64,000 bases of DNA from an uncultured Eubacteriales bacterium (GCA_910584745.1 CAJUDG010000005.1:1-64000), one strand, 5' to 3'. Numbered from the stretch's first letter, positions 1 to 9,032 are shown. Numbers and translations are program-made. The notes: generated from the letters alone by a model not told the origin.

Positions 1-88
1 TCCTCTTCTCATATCTCTCTTATTCTATCATAAAATGTTTGATTTGGACACTCCTGAATATACATACCAAAACCCACGCCGTGCGCCC

Positions 89-117
89 TTGTGTTTTCTT
101 CCCCTCTCTGCTATAAT
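89..117 (+). promoter_or_regulatory. putative sigma-A promoter
   Basis: A TTGTGT -35-like hexamer (89-94), a 17-nt spacer and a perfect TATAAT -10 (112-117) lie 31 nt before the first gene's ATG at 148. An AAAGGAGC ribosome-binding site follows. The -35 is weak, so the call rests mainly on the -10 and spacing. Confidence 0.5.
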
Positions 118-147
118 TATCAAAACCTCAGAAAAGGAGCGGTCAAA

Positions 148-1002
148 ATGAAAAAGCAATTCCCCCGGACACAGGTGGAAAACGTGTCCCTGTCCCGTAT
201 GCTCATAGGCACAAACTGGCTTCTGGGCTGGAGCCATACCAGCGCCTCGGCGGACGAGATGATAAAGCGGCGTTATGAGAGTGCAGAGGCCTTTAAACCC
301 ATATTGGAGACGTACCTGAGCCACGGCGTGGACAGCATCATGGCCCCCTTCGGCCTTTCGCCGGAGCTGACCCGTGCGGTGAAGGAGACCGAGCAGCATA
401 TGGGCCGGAAGATAGTGATGATAGACACGCCCACCCTGGACGTGACTGACTCCGCCGAAGGCAGGCGTATATCCCAGCGGATGGTCCGGGAATCAAAAGA
501 GCGCGGGGCGAAGATCTGCCTTATCCACCACTCCGCCGCCGAGCAGCTGGTCAATAAGAACCTGGGTCAGATAGTCCGGCTGGACGACTATACCAGGATG
601 ATCCGGGACGCTGGCATGGTGCCCGGGCTCTCGGCCCATATGCCGGAGCTGGTGGTCTACTCGGACCAGAACGGCTATGACGTGCAGACATATATCCAGA
701 TATTCAACTGTATGGGCTTTCTCATGCAGGTGGAGATCGAGACCGTGGCCTCTATCATCCACAGCGCCAAAAAGCCGGTTATGACCATCAAGTCCATGGC
801 CGCCGGCCGCTGCTCGCCCTATGTGGGGCTGACCTTCTCCTGGAACGCTATCCGTCCCCAGGACATGGTGACAGTGGGGGCATTCACCCCACAGGAGGCG
901 CAGGAGGATATCGAGATATCCCTGGCGGCCATCGAGCACCGCTTTCCCGACCTGGAGCGGCGGGGCAGCCCCAACGAGGGGCAGGCGGCGTTTGGGGGAT
1001 GA
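148..1002 (+). CDS. TIM-barrel-like protein of unknown function
   Basis: This 284-residue protein starts at ATG 148, preceded by AAAGGAGCGG. An in-frame ATG at 91 is upstream of the likely promoter -10 and was rejected. Alternating hydrophobic strands and helices (SIMAPFG, KIVMIDTP, KICLIHH, PVMTIKSMAAGR, MVTVGAF) suggest a beta/alpha barrel, with a GLTFSWNAI segment near the C-terminus that recalls aldo/keto-reductase-like barrels. There is no signal peptide or membrane segment, so it is probably cytosolic. It is followed by a sugar-utilisation locus, but a 284-bp gap with its own promoter separates them. I do not recognise the exact family and assign no reaction. Confidence 0.8.
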   Translation: MKKQFPRTQVENVSLSRMLIGTNWLLGWSHTSASADEMIKRRYESAEAFKPILETYLSHGVDSIMAPFGLSPELTRAVKETEQHMGRKIVMIDTPTLDVTDSAEGRRISQRMVRESKERGAKICLIHHSAAEQLVNKNLGQIVRLDDYTRMIRDAGMVPGLSAHMPELVVYSDQNGYDVQTYIQIFNCMGFLMQVEIETVASIIHSAKKPVMTIKSMAAGRCSPYVGLTFSWNAIRPQDMVTVGAFTPQEAQEDIEISLAAIEHRFPDLERRGSPNEGQAAFGG

Positions 1003-1147
1003 GTGCGTCCGGCGGCGCAATACAGTCCAATAGCCATTATGAGGAGGACCAGAGACTGCTTTGGCCCTCCTCTGCTATTTATTGGGAAAAGCCGCGCATG
1101 GAGCGCCCTTCAGTTGATTATACGATGATAATGGGTAACTATATTTA

Positions 1148-1177
1148 TTGAAAACCCTCTGGAAAAAATAATATAAT
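1148..1177 (+). promoter_or_regulatory. putative promoter of the regulatory operon
   Basis: TTGAAA (1148-1153), an 18-nt spacer and TATAAT (1172-1177) sit about 110 nt before the Gfo/Idh/MocA gene at 1287. It could drive the three-gene set of oxidoreductase-like protein, sensor kinase and response regulator. Confidence 0.6.
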
Positions 1178-1286
1178 ATAGCTAAAGGCACGCGCGGGCC
1201 TTTATTGGCCGGGTCTCTGTACACGGCTATTTTTGGGGAGTTTCAATATACGCCATATGTAAAGGCGAGAGCGGGAGGACGCAGAT

Positions 1287-2255
1287 ATGGGGATAAGTCT
1301 TGGAATAATCGGGTACGGGAGCATGGGGGAGCGGCACCATAAGTATGCCGCGCAGACGCGGGGGGTCACCGTGATAGGGGCCTATGACGCGGACAGCGCC
1401 CGCCGGGACACGGCCAACGAAAGCGGCATATGCGTTTTTGGCTCGCTGAAGGCCCTGCTTGGGTGCAGGGAGATAAACACTGTCCTTATCTGCGCGCCTG
1501 CGGGTGTGCGCAGTGAGCTGTGCGTGGCCGCGGCCAAGGCCGGAAAGCATGTGGCCTGCGCCGCGCCGGCTGCCATGAGCGTCTGGGAGCTGGACCAGAT
1601 GATCGCCGCCACAGGCCGAAGCGGCCGGGTCCTTGCCGTCTGTCAGGATCACCGCCGGGACAGGGACTTCTGCACGGTAAAGAAGCTTCTAAATACCGGC
1701 AGGCTTGGGGAGGTATACTCCATACAGGTCCGGCTGCAGGGCCCCGGCGCGCTGCCGGACCGGCACCGTTCGGCGGAGGGGGGCGTTTTGTACGGCTGGG
1801 GGATACATGTGATAGACCAGCTAATGTGGCTTTTGGGTTACGACGATTTTGCCAGCGTGTTTTGCAGGACCTGCGGGACCGGGGAGGAATACTGCTTTCT
1901 TGCGTTTAACCTGGAGAGCGGCGGAACGGTGCAGATTGAGCTTGACAGCCGTGCGCCGCGGCTCGCCCCCCGCTGGACCGTCCTGGGGGACAGGGCGGCG
2001 GCCTGCCTTGGGGGCACGGCGGGAGAGGGCCGCGTTACCCTGCTGAGGCCCGAAGATGGGGACCGGGAGCCCGCATTGCCCGAGCCGGAGGAGACGGGGG
2101 ACGCTCTTGCGGCATACTATGAGAACCTGCGGGAGGTTATAGACGGAAACGAAACGCTGGCGGCCCAGCCCTGGCAGGCGCGCCGGGTGCTGAAGGCAGC
2201 GGAGGCGGCGCTTCAGTCGGCACAGACGGGAAGGCTTGTCAGCCTGAAGGGGTAA
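1287..2255 (+). CDS. Gfo/Idh/MocA-family protein lacking the EKP lysine
   Basis: This 322-residue protein has an N-terminal Rossmann fold with the dinucleotide motif GIIGYGSMG at residues 6-14 and a C-terminal alpha/beta domain. Family members reversibly oxidise sugar or cyclitol hydroxyls with NAD(P). The normally conserved Glu-Lys-Pro motif, whose lysine is catalytic, reads Ala-Ala-Pro here, while the later active-site histidine (GWGIHVIDQL) is kept. It lies 57 bp upstream of a sensor-kinase gene and shares its direction. The start at ATG 1287 follows GGGAGGA. It may bind cofactor or sugar without the normal oxidation, or use altered chemistry; that is inference. Confidence 0.88.
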   Translation: MGISLGIIGYGSMGERHHKYAAQTRGVTVIGAYDADSARRDTANESGICVFGSLKALLGCREINTVLICAPAGVRSELCVAAAKAGKHVACAAPAAMSVWELDQMIAATGRSGRVLAVCQDHRRDRDFCTVKKLLNTGRLGEVYSIQVRLQGPGALPDRHRSAEGGVLYGWGIHVIDQLMWLLGYDDFASVFCRTCGTGEEYCFLAFNLESGGTVQIELDSRAPRLAPRWTVLGDRAAACLGGTAGEGRVTLLRPEDGDREPALPEPEETGDALAAYYENLREVIDGNETLAAQPWQARRVLKAAEAALQSAQTGRLVSLKG

Positions 2256-2312
2256 AGGCGGCAGAACGGCTGAGGGGCCGGGCCGGCGGTTTTCTGGAAA
2301 GGATGGCTCGAT

Positions 2313-4082
2313 ATGTCTCTGAAGAAGAAACTTATGCTGACAATGATCGGCATCGCCGTGCTGCCGATCCTCATGCTGGGAAGCTTCTGCTATGGCTATT
2401 TCAAGCAGGTGCTGCTGTCGGACGTCCAGCAGAGCGAGCTGTGGCATAACAGCCAGACGATCTACGTGATGGACAGCTTTTTCCGGTCGCTGGAGAAGAT
2501 ATCCGACTCGCTTCTGATGAACGCCCAGCTGACCGAGGCCCTTGAGCGCACCTATTCCGGCCCGGAGGCCAAGGTGCTGAATTACAGGGACAAGCAGAGG
2601 ATAGAGGACGCGCTGTACCGCAACGGCTACTATCTGGACAACAGGATAGACACCATAGCGGTGTTCCCGGAGAACAGCGATATGTATTACTACTGCACCA
2701 AGCGCACCATCAATCCCAGCTACGACGTGAAGTCGGAAAGCTGGTATGAGCAGGTGGTCGAGAACGAGGGGGCCCTTACCCTGATAGGCGTGCATGAGAA
2801 CCGCCTGGTCCAGCCGGACCCCGGCGGAGAGACAGGGTACTGCGTGACCCTGGGGCGAAGCCTGCACTCTCCAGGCAGCCCAAAGGTGCTGGGGGTCATT
2901 CTGATAAACGTAAACGTCCAGGACCTGGAGAAGCTCTGGCCACAGCGCCAGGAGGACCCTCAGGAGCGCTTCTACCTTCTGGACGGCCAGTCCAGGGTGG
3001 TGTACAGCGATAAGGAGGAGGAGATAGGCTCTGAGTTTTTCATGCCGGAGCTTAGCGGCGGGGTCACCACGGCCAGAGTGGACGGGGCCCTCTGCGACAT
3101 AATGGTCTCCGAATCCTCCAACCCCGGCTGGAAAGGGGTCAGGCTCATTATGCGCAGCAGGCTTAACAGGGAGATCGCCGCCATGCCCTATATCACCATC
3201 CTTTTGGGGCTTATACTTATCTGCCTTGCGGTGGTGATGGCGCACTTCCTCTCAAAGGTGATAACCCGCCCCTTACAGGAGCTGTACACGAAGCTGCGCA
3301 GCTTCGAGGCCCAAAAGAGCGGGGCGGACCCAGGGGAGAACCAAGTGGGGGTGAAGGGCCTCTCAAGCAGCTATAACAGCATGATAGAGGAGATAAACAA
3401 TCTGACCGTGCGCAACTATGAGACCCAGACAAGGCTTAGAAAGGCCGAGCTTCTGGCCCTGCAGTTCCAGATAAACCCCCACTTTGTGTACAACACCATC
3501 AGCTCCATCAAGTGGATGGCGGAGATGCAGGGCTCAAAGCGCATGGTGACGGCCCTGGAATCACTGATAAAGCTTTTGCAGTTCTCCTCCAAGAACGACC
3601 GGGACATGGTGCCCATCCGTGATGACGTGCTGTTCATAAAGGACTATCTCAACCTGATAAACCTGAAGTATTTTGACAAGATACAGACAGACGTCAGAAT
3701 GGGGCCGGGCACAGAGACCTGCGGGACCCTGCGCTTCCTTTTGCAGCCCGTTGTGGAAAACGCGGTCCTTCACGGCTTCAGCGAGTTCAAGTCGTCCTGC
3801 GCGTCTCTTACGGTGGATATCCGGCGGGAAGACGGCAGGATAGTGTACGAGGTGACGGACAACGGAAAGGGCATGACCCAGGAGCAGATCCATATGGCCC
3901 TGGAATCGGAGCACCCGGCAAACCCGCTGTCCTTTAACAAGATAGGCCTTTACAATGTACACAAGCGGATACAGTACACCTTTGGAAGCCAGTACGGTAT
4001 CAGGATAGACAGCAGGCCCGGGGAATACACCCGGGTGCAAGTGGAGATACCCGCCAGGGAGTATGAGGAGGAGGAAGGATGA
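2313..4082 (+). CDS. YesM-type sensor histidine kinase
   Basis: This 589-residue membrane kinase has an N-terminal transmembrane helix (about residues 8-28) and an extracellular sensing region to about 290. A second membrane helix (about 293-313), a HAMP-like linker and the His_kinase domain follow, with phosphoacceptor His390 in FQINPHFVYN. The HATPase_c domain shows N-box VVENAVLHG and DNGKGM. This class senses extracellular sugars and signals to AraC-type response regulators. It overlaps the next gene by 4 bp (ATGA), the standard arrangement for YesM/YesN pairs. The probable target is the solute-binding-protein operon beginning at 5814. Confidence 0.95.
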   Translation: MSLKKKLMLTMIGIAVLPILMLGSFCYGYFKQVLLSDVQQSELWHNSQTIYVMDSFFRSLEKISDSLLMNAQLTEALERTYSGPEAKVLNYRDKQRIEDALYRNGYYLDNRIDTIAVFPENSDMYYYCTKRTINPSYDVKSESWYEQVVENEGALTLIGVHENRLVQPDPGGETGYCVTLGRSLHSPGSPKVLGVILINVNVQDLEKLWPQRQEDPQERFYLLDGQSRVVYSDKEEEIGSEFFMPELSGGVTTARVDGALCDIMVSESSNPGWKGVRLIMRSRLNREIAAMPYITILLGLILICLAVVMAHFLSKVITRPLQELYTKLRSFEAQKSGADPGENQVGVKGLSSSYNSMIEEINNLTVRNYETQTRLRKAELLALQFQINPHFVYNTISSIKWMAEMQGSKRMVTALESLIKLLQFSSKNDRDMVPIRDDVLFIKDYLNLINLKYFDKIQTDVRMGPGTETCGTLRFLLQPVVENAVLHGFSEFKSSCASLTVDIRREDGRIVYEVTDNGKGMTQEQIHMALESEHPANPLSFNKIGLYNVHKRIQYTFGSQYGIRIDSRPGEYTRVQVEIPAREYEEEEG

Positions 4083-5641
4083 ATAGGATCCGGATCGCGG
4101 TGGTAGACGACGACAGCCTGATACGTCTGGGAATCTGCTCCTCGGTGGACTGGGGCCAGCACGGCTATGAGGTGGTGGGGGAGGCGGAAAACGGACAGAC
4201 CGGCTGGGAAATGATACAGCGCACACAGCCGGACATCGTGTTTCTGGATATCAGTATGCCGGTTATGGACGGCATAGAGGTCCTGAAGCTCATGCAGCAG
4301 GCCGGCGTGCGCACCAGGGCGGTGATACTCAGCTGCCACGACGACTTCCATCTGGTGAAGGAGGCCATGAAAAACGGCGCCTATGACTACCTGCGCAAAA
4401 GCGAGATAAACAGCGACAATCTGCTCTGCGTTCTGGACGAGATATGCCAGTCCTTATTGGAGCGGGACCTGGCCGGAGAGCAGGCCGCGGAGAGCGGCAG
4501 CTGGGAGAATTATTCCAACAGGTACGCAAGCCTGAAGCGGCTGGTAACCGGCCGCGGCGGGGACGGGCCCGCCGACTGGGCCCGGTGGCTTTCCATAAGG
4601 GAAAGGGAGCTGTACTGCGCGGCCTTTGCCGTGGCCGGATATCAGCAGGTGATACAGCGGTACGACGAGGGCTATCCCTTCACCCTGGAGCACGGTGTGG
4701 TGAATCTGGCAAAGGAGGTGCTGCGGCAGAGGACCGCCGAGGTGGAGCTGTTCGTATTAAAGGAGAACTTGTACGTGCTTCTTTTAAGCGGCGCGGACCG
4801 GCGGGATGAGCTGTTCTCTCTTTTGGAGCAGATGGCCTCCGTTATAAAGAACTACCTGAATGTAGAGGTGCTCTTTGGCGTCGGCGGAGTCGTGCAGAGC
4901 TTTTCGGCGCTGCCGGGGGCCTTCCGGCAGGCCGTATACTCACAGAAGCTGCATTATCTGCGGCCCGGGGAGAGGATAATCCAGGAGACCCGCCCCCCGG
5001 AGGACACTATGTGCGGCCCGGTGTTCCACAGGCTGGCCCAGGGGGTTGCGGATATGGCGGCGCAGAAAAGCTATCCACAGCTTTTCGCCGGTCTCGGCGA
5101 GGCCATAGGGTGGCTGCGCCGGCACAGTGACAGGAACCTGGATGTGGACGGTGTGCGGGAGTTTTTAAAGGAGACCGTCCGCTCGGTGCTGGTGCAGGAG
5201 GGCAAGACGCCTGAGCAGGCCCTGATAAGGCTTCAGAACTGCGGCAGCCTTGATGAGACGGAGGAGTTCTTCACCGAGCTCCAGAAGGAGGTGCAGTCCG
5301 AAGGGGCGGGCCAGAACCATTATCTTATCCGGGCGGCCACGGAGTATATCCAGCAGAACCTCAGCCGGGGGGACATCTCCCTTGGGGAGATAGCGGACTA
5401 TCTCATGATAAGCAAGTCCTATCTCTGCCGCCTGTTCCAGAAAAAGCTGGGGGTCTCGGTGCAGCACTATATCCACAATATTCGCATCGAGAAGGCAAAG
5501 GAATATTTGAACGACTTCCACCTGAAAATATACGAGATAGCGGAGCTGACGGGCTTCAACAGCTCCACCCACTTCAATATCGTTTTTAAAAAGATAATGA
5601 ACTGCACCCCCGTCGAATACCGCAACGGACTTAAGCATTAG
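4079..5641 (+). CDS. YesN/AraC-type response regulator
   Basis: This 520-residue regulator has an N-terminal receiver domain (residues 1-125) with the acidic pocket DDD at 10-12 and phosphoacceptor Asp57 (VFLDISMP). A middle region of about 280 residues is typical of the YesN group, and two AraC helix-turn-helix motifs lie at the C-terminus (about 420-518). The motif ISKSYLCRLFQKKLG and the ending TGFNSSTHFNIVFKK match the family signature. It is translated from an ATG overlapping the kinase stop. It is predicted to activate the transporter and catabolic genes downstream. Confidence 0.95.
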   Translation: MNRIRIAVVDDDSLIRLGICSSVDWGQHGYEVVGEAENGQTGWEMIQRTQPDIVFLDISMPVMDGIEVLKLMQQAGVRTRAVILSCHDDFHLVKEAMKNGAYDYLRKSEINSDNLLCVLDEICQSLLERDLAGEQAAESGSWENYSNRYASLKRLVTGRGGDGPADWARWLSIRERELYCAAFAVAGYQQVIQRYDEGYPFTLEHGVVNLAKEVLRQRTAEVELFVLKENLYVLLLSGADRRDELFSLLEQMASVIKNYLNVEVLFGVGGVVQSFSALPGAFRQAVYSQKLHYLRPGERIIQETRPPEDTMCGPVFHRLAQGVADMAAQKSYPQLFAGLGEAIGWLRRHSDRNLDVDGVREFLKETVRSVLVQEGKTPEQALIRLQNCGSLDETEEFFTELQKEVQSEGAGQNHYLIRAATEYIQQNLSRGDISLGEIADYLMISKSYLCRLFQKKLGVSVQHYIHNIRIEKAKEYLNDFHLKIYEIAELTGFNSSTHFNIVFKKIMNCTPVEYRNGLKH

Positions 5642-5691
5642 GCCGGTTTTGGGGCTGGTCAATATCCATAAAAAAGCTACAATGTGGTTTA

Positions 5692-5721
5692 TTGAAATAA
5701 TAGGCATAGTTAGATTATACT
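5692..5721 (+). promoter_or_regulatory. putative promoter of the sugar-uptake operon
   Basis: TTGAAA (5692-5697), an 18-nt spacer and TATACT (5716-5721) lie in the 172-bp gap between the response-regulator gene and the solute-binding-protein gene. A TATAAT directly follows, which could serve as an alternative -10. This is the likely target of the upstream AraC-type regulator. Confidence 0.55.
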
Positions 5722-5813
5722 ATAATCACCATAGAACATGGAAAATATCATGCAAATGGAGGTGACAGAAAAGTTCAAGCTCAAACCAAAATAAAAGAAT
5801 TGAGGTAAAGAAA

Positions 5814-7133
5814 ATGAAAAAAGTATTGGCATTATTATTGGTCTTATTGATGGTCGCGGCTCTGGCAGCCTGCGGGCAGAGCGGGAATAATTCCTCGACG
5901 CCCAGCAGCAAGGCGGAGAACAGCGAGAGCTCCGGCGAGGAGAGCTCCGAGGCAGAGGACAGCAGCCAGGCTACAAACGAGGGTAATTCCGGCGAAGTGG
6001 TAAAAATAACCATGGGCGGCTGGGGCGACTTTAACACCGAGCATGAGGCCGGCACCGAGGGCATGGCCGACGCTATCGGCGTTGAGGTGGAGTTCCAGAA
6101 GTATCCTACCGACTCCGCTTTCTGGGACAACCTTCCTGCCCAGATAGCTGCCAAGACGGCTCCTGATTTTATCGCCCTTACAAACGAACTGTACCTGCCA
6201 TATATCAAGGACGGCCTTATCGTCCCCATCGACCAGTACATTGAGGACGGCACCATTACCTGCTGGGATAAGGTAGGTCAGAACGTAAAGGATATCTGGA
6301 CCGTAGACGGACAGATATACGGCGTGCCCTATCATCAGACCCCTGCGGTGTTCGCGGTCAATATGGACCTCTGGGAGGAGGCCGAGCTTACCGAGGCCGA
6401 CCTGCCCGAGACCTGGGACGACGTTTTGGATGCCTGCAAGGTCTTCAAGGATAAGCTTGGCATGACCGGCCTGTGCTTCAATACCCAGGAGTTCCACTTC
6501 ACTCAGTATTGCCTGTCCTATGGCGGCGGCTGGGGCCTGGGCAAGACCATCGACACCCCTGAGAACGCGGCGGCCTTACAGTTTGTTATCGACGCCTACC
6601 GCGAGGGCTATGTTGTCACTCCCAAGGAGCTGGGCGTCAGCTATGACGGCAATGTTATCATGTCCGGCGACGCGGCCATGTCCACCGGCGGCACTTGGTA
6701 TGTGAACGACTTTATGCGCAACGCCCCCGACGTGAAGGTCAAGTATATCACCATCCCCCATGCCGAAGGCAAAGACGACGTTTCCGGCACCTTCCATGCC
6801 CCCTGCTACGCCATACTGAAGGGCGGCTCTCATGAGAAGGAGACGGCCATGGCTATCAACTACATGCTCAATGATAAGCTGTTTGACCATTTCCTGGATA
6901 TCGGCTATATCCCCGCGGACCCCGAATTTTTCGAGCCCTTCAAGGAGAGGCAGCCCGAGCTCGCCAGCTTGGTCGACGCTGTGCCCAAGTCCAACGGCTT
7001 CGGTTATCCCCCGGCGGGCAAGAAGTTTGCCGACGCGCTCATCTACAAGATGGAGGAGGCCCTTTTCAACTCTGATTCCACTGTCACCGGCGCTCAGATC
7101 GTCAAGGAGCTCCAGGAGGAGTTCGGAGAATAA
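5814..7133 (+). CDS. sugar ABC transporter solute-binding lipoprotein (family 1)
   Basis: This 439-residue lipoprotein has a signal peptide ending in the lipobox LAAC with Cys20, then a Ser/Glu-rich linker (about 22-60). The periplasmic-binding-protein fold follows, with the FWDNLPAQIAAKTAPD and YGVPYHQTPAVFAVN segments typical of MsmE/UgpB-like proteins. It would be anchored to the outer face of the membrane and deliver an oligosaccharide or glycoside to the permeases at 7233 and 8155. The ligand cannot be read from sequence. The ATG follows a GAGGTAAAG ribosome-binding site. Confidence 0.95.
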   Translation: MKKVLALLLVLLMVAALAACGQSGNNSSTPSSKAENSESSGEESSEAEDSSQATNEGNSGEVVKITMGGWGDFNTEHEAGTEGMADAIGVEVEFQKYPTDSAFWDNLPAQIAAKTAPDFIALTNELYLPYIKDGLIVPIDQYIEDGTITCWDKVGQNVKDIWTVDGQIYGVPYHQTPAVFAVNMDLWEEAELTEADLPETWDDVLDACKVFKDKLGMTGLCFNTQEFHFTQYCLSYGGGWGLGKTIDTPENAAALQFVIDAYREGYVVTPKELGVSYDGNVIMSGDAAMSTGGTWYVNDFMRNAPDVKVKYITIPHAEGKDDVSGTFHAPCYAILKGGSHEKETAMAINYMLNDKLFDHFLDIGYIPADPEFFEPFKERQPELASLVDAVPKSNGFGYPPAGKKFADALIYKMEEALFNSDSTVTGAQIVKELQEEFGE

Positions 7134-7166
7134 AATTTGAATCACTGATACGATTCAGAGATGTGG

Positions 7167-7207
7167 TGTGGTCTCCCTGCCGGCTGCGTCCGGTGGGGGG
7201 ACCCACA
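7167..7207 (+). promoter_or_regulatory. intergenic hairpin between binding-protein and permease genes
   Basis: TGTGGTCTCCCTGCCGG pairs imperfectly with CCGGTGGGGGGACCCACA around a 6-nt loop, with no U-tract after it. Such hairpins after a solute-binding-protein gene often protect the upstream mRNA and reduce read-through, so that binding protein exceeds permease. That role is inferred. Confidence 0.55.
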
Positions 7208-7232
7208 TATATAAGAAAGGGGCTTATATAAA

Positions 7233-8153
7233 ATGACGGCTGAAAACACAGGAGGTATGAAAAAGAAACACAGTAAGATGAGACGGCAGGAGGCCGTTGC
7301 CGGCTGGATATTCGTGCTGCCCGCCGTGCTGTTCTGGCTGTTATGGTTCCTATACCCTGCCCTGAAGGCCATATCCATCAGCTTTTACCAGTACAACTAC
7401 GCCACGCCCGAGACCAACGCCTTCGTGGGCCTTGCAAACTACGCAAGGCTGTTCCAGGACCCCAAGTTCTTCACGGCCCTTGGGCACAGCTTCCTCATGG
7501 TGGCGGTGATAGTGCCGCTGCAGACGCTGCTGTCCTTTGCCGTGGCGGTGATGCTCAATGGCCCCATAAAGCTAAAGGGCTTCTACCGCTCCAGCTGCTA
7601 TATCCCGTATGTCATCTCGTCCATGGCGGTGACCATATTCTTCATGTACTTCTTCCTGAAGGGCGGGCCGGCCACCACCTTCTTCACCCTCTTTGGGTGC
7701 GAGAACGTCAGCTGGTTTGCCAACACCAAGTACGCCATGGCCTTCCTTATCATCGTCTACGTCTGGCAGCAGGTGGGCTTCTATATGGTCATCTTCATCG
7801 GCGCCCTGCAGGAGGTGCCCATAGAGCTCTATGAGGCCGCCAAGGTGGACGGCGCCAACGCCTGGCAGAGGCTGACGAAGATAACCGTGCCCATGATAAA
7901 GAACACCACCTATCTGGTGCTGACCTTCGGCATGATAAACGCCTTCCAGATATTCGACCAGATAGCGGCCATGTCAAAGCAGTCCCCCCTGGGGTCCCCC
8001 TCGGGAGCCACCAGCACGCTGGTCACCTTCCTGTACCAGCAGTCCTTCAGCTATATGGACATGGGCTATGGCAGCGCGGCGGCTGTGGTGCTGTTCCTGA
8101 TAATCTTCTCGCTGTCCGCCGTGAGGGAAACTGTTGGAAGGAGGTCCGACTGA
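7233..8153 (+). CDS. sugar ABC transporter permease (MsmF/UgpA type)
   Basis: This 306-residue protein has six predicted membrane helices. The first is FVLPAVLFWLLWFLYP at about residues 29-45. The EAA loop (about 200-220, EVPIELYEAAKVDGANAWQ) contacts the ATPase. ATG 7233 was chosen because AGAAAGGGG lies at proper spacing; the GGAGG before the ATG at 7257 is only one base away from it. It pairs with the next permease. No ATPase gene is in this operon; the one at 24091 is the obvious candidate partner. Confidence 0.95.
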   Translation: MTAENTGGMKKKHSKMRRQEAVAGWIFVLPAVLFWLLWFLYPALKAISISFYQYNYATPETNAFVGLANYARLFQDPKFFTALGHSFLMVAVIVPLQTLLSFAVAVMLNGPIKLKGFYRSSCYIPYVISSMAVTIFFMYFFLKGGPATTFFTLFGCENVSWFANTKYAMAFLIIVYVWQQVGFYMVIFIGALQEVPIELYEAAKVDGANAWQRLTKITVPMIKNTTYLVLTFGMINAFQIFDQIAAMSKQSPLGSPSGATSTLVTFLYQQSFSYMDMGYGSAAAVVLFLIIFSLSAVRETVGRRSD

Positions 8154-8154
8154 G

Positions 8155-8970
8155 ATGGCTAAAAAACGCATAGGCAAGATATTCACGTATCTTTTCCTGA
8201 TCTGTCTGGCGCTGATATTCCTGGTGCCGGTGTTCTACGTGTTCTACAATTCACTGCTGCCCAAGCGCTATATCGGCACCTTCGTGTCGCCGGACATCTG
8301 GAGCTTTGACAACTATAAGGAGCTCTTTACCGAGTTCCCCATTTTCAGATGGTACGCCAATACGGCCATCTCCACCGTGACGGTGGTCGCGGGCAATATC
8401 TTCTTCACGCCCCTGGCGGGGTACGCCCTGGCAAGGCTGCGGTTCCCGGGTAGAAAGACCATTTTCCTCTGCCTTATGCTCTCCATGATGATACCCGGCC
8501 AGCTGGTGCTGCTGCCCCAGTACATCATGATGGCAAAGGCCGGCATGGTCGACACCCTCTGGGCCATAACCCTGCCGTACCTGTCCCAGTCCATGTTCAT
8601 CTTCATGGCCCGGCAGTTCTTCTACGGCATACCCGAGGAGCTGGAGGAGGCGGCGCGCATCGACGGCCTTGGGCGCTTTGGCACCTATTTCCGCATAGTG
8701 CTGCCAATATCCGGGGTGCTGCTGGCCACCATCGCCATCTTCAACTTCACAGGCACCTGGAATTCCTATCTGGTGCCGTCCACGTTCATAAGCTCCGCGG
8801 ACAAATATGTGCTTGTGGTGGGCCTTCAGACGGTGAACAACCAGCATTTCCAGCAGGAAAACCTGACCCTGGCGGGGGTGGTGCTGCTTTCCTTCCCGGT
8901 CATCGGGTTCTTCATGTTCACCCAGAAGTTCTTTGTGCAGGGCATCGCCACTGCCGGACTTAAAGGATGA
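8155..8970 (+). CDS. sugar ABC transporter permease (MsmG/UgpE type)
   Basis: This 271-residue inner-membrane permease has a first helix at about residues 8-30 and the EAA loop GIPEELEEAARIDGLGRFGTYF at about 160-180. The ending FFVQGIATAGLKG is the usual C-terminal signature of this subfamily. ATG 8155 is placed by AAGGAGG at 8138-8144 inside the end of the preceding gene and lies one base after that gene's stop codon; a TTG further upstream is less likely. It forms the second half of the membrane channel with the 7233 permease. Confidence 0.95.
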   Translation: MAKKRIGKIFTYLFLICLALIFLVPVFYVFYNSLLPKRYIGTFVSPDIWSFDNYKELFTEFPIFRWYANTAISTVTVVAGNIFFTPLAGYALARLRFPGRKTIFLCLMLSMMIPGQLVLLPQYIMMAKAGMVDTLWAITLPYLSQSMFIFMARQFFYGIPEELEEAARIDGLGRFGTYFRIVLPISGVLLATIAIFNFTGTWNSYLVPSTFISSADKYVLVVGLQTVNNQHFQQENLTLAGVVLLSFPVIGFFMFTQKFFVQGIATAGLKG

Positions 8971-8973
8971 TGG

Positions 8974-9014
8974 CTATACAAAAGGTATAGTTTATCATAT
9001 AGAATTTTAATTCT
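8974..9014 (+). repeat. two palindromes upstream of an oxidoreductase gene
   Basis: CTATAC/GTATAG (8974-8979 and 8985-8990) and the perfect palindrome AGAATTTTAATTCT (9001-9014) lie in the 62-bp gap before the gene at 9033. They could be an operator, an RNA-processing hairpin or an internal promoter region; nothing decides between these. Confidence 0.4.
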
Positions 9015-9032
9015 GTTAGGAGGAAAGTTGTA

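Noticed and set aside
1821..3245. A 474-codon minus-strand open frame
   Set aside because: It is antisense to the oxidoreductase-like and sensor-kinase genes, which have clear family motifs; the shadow protein has none.
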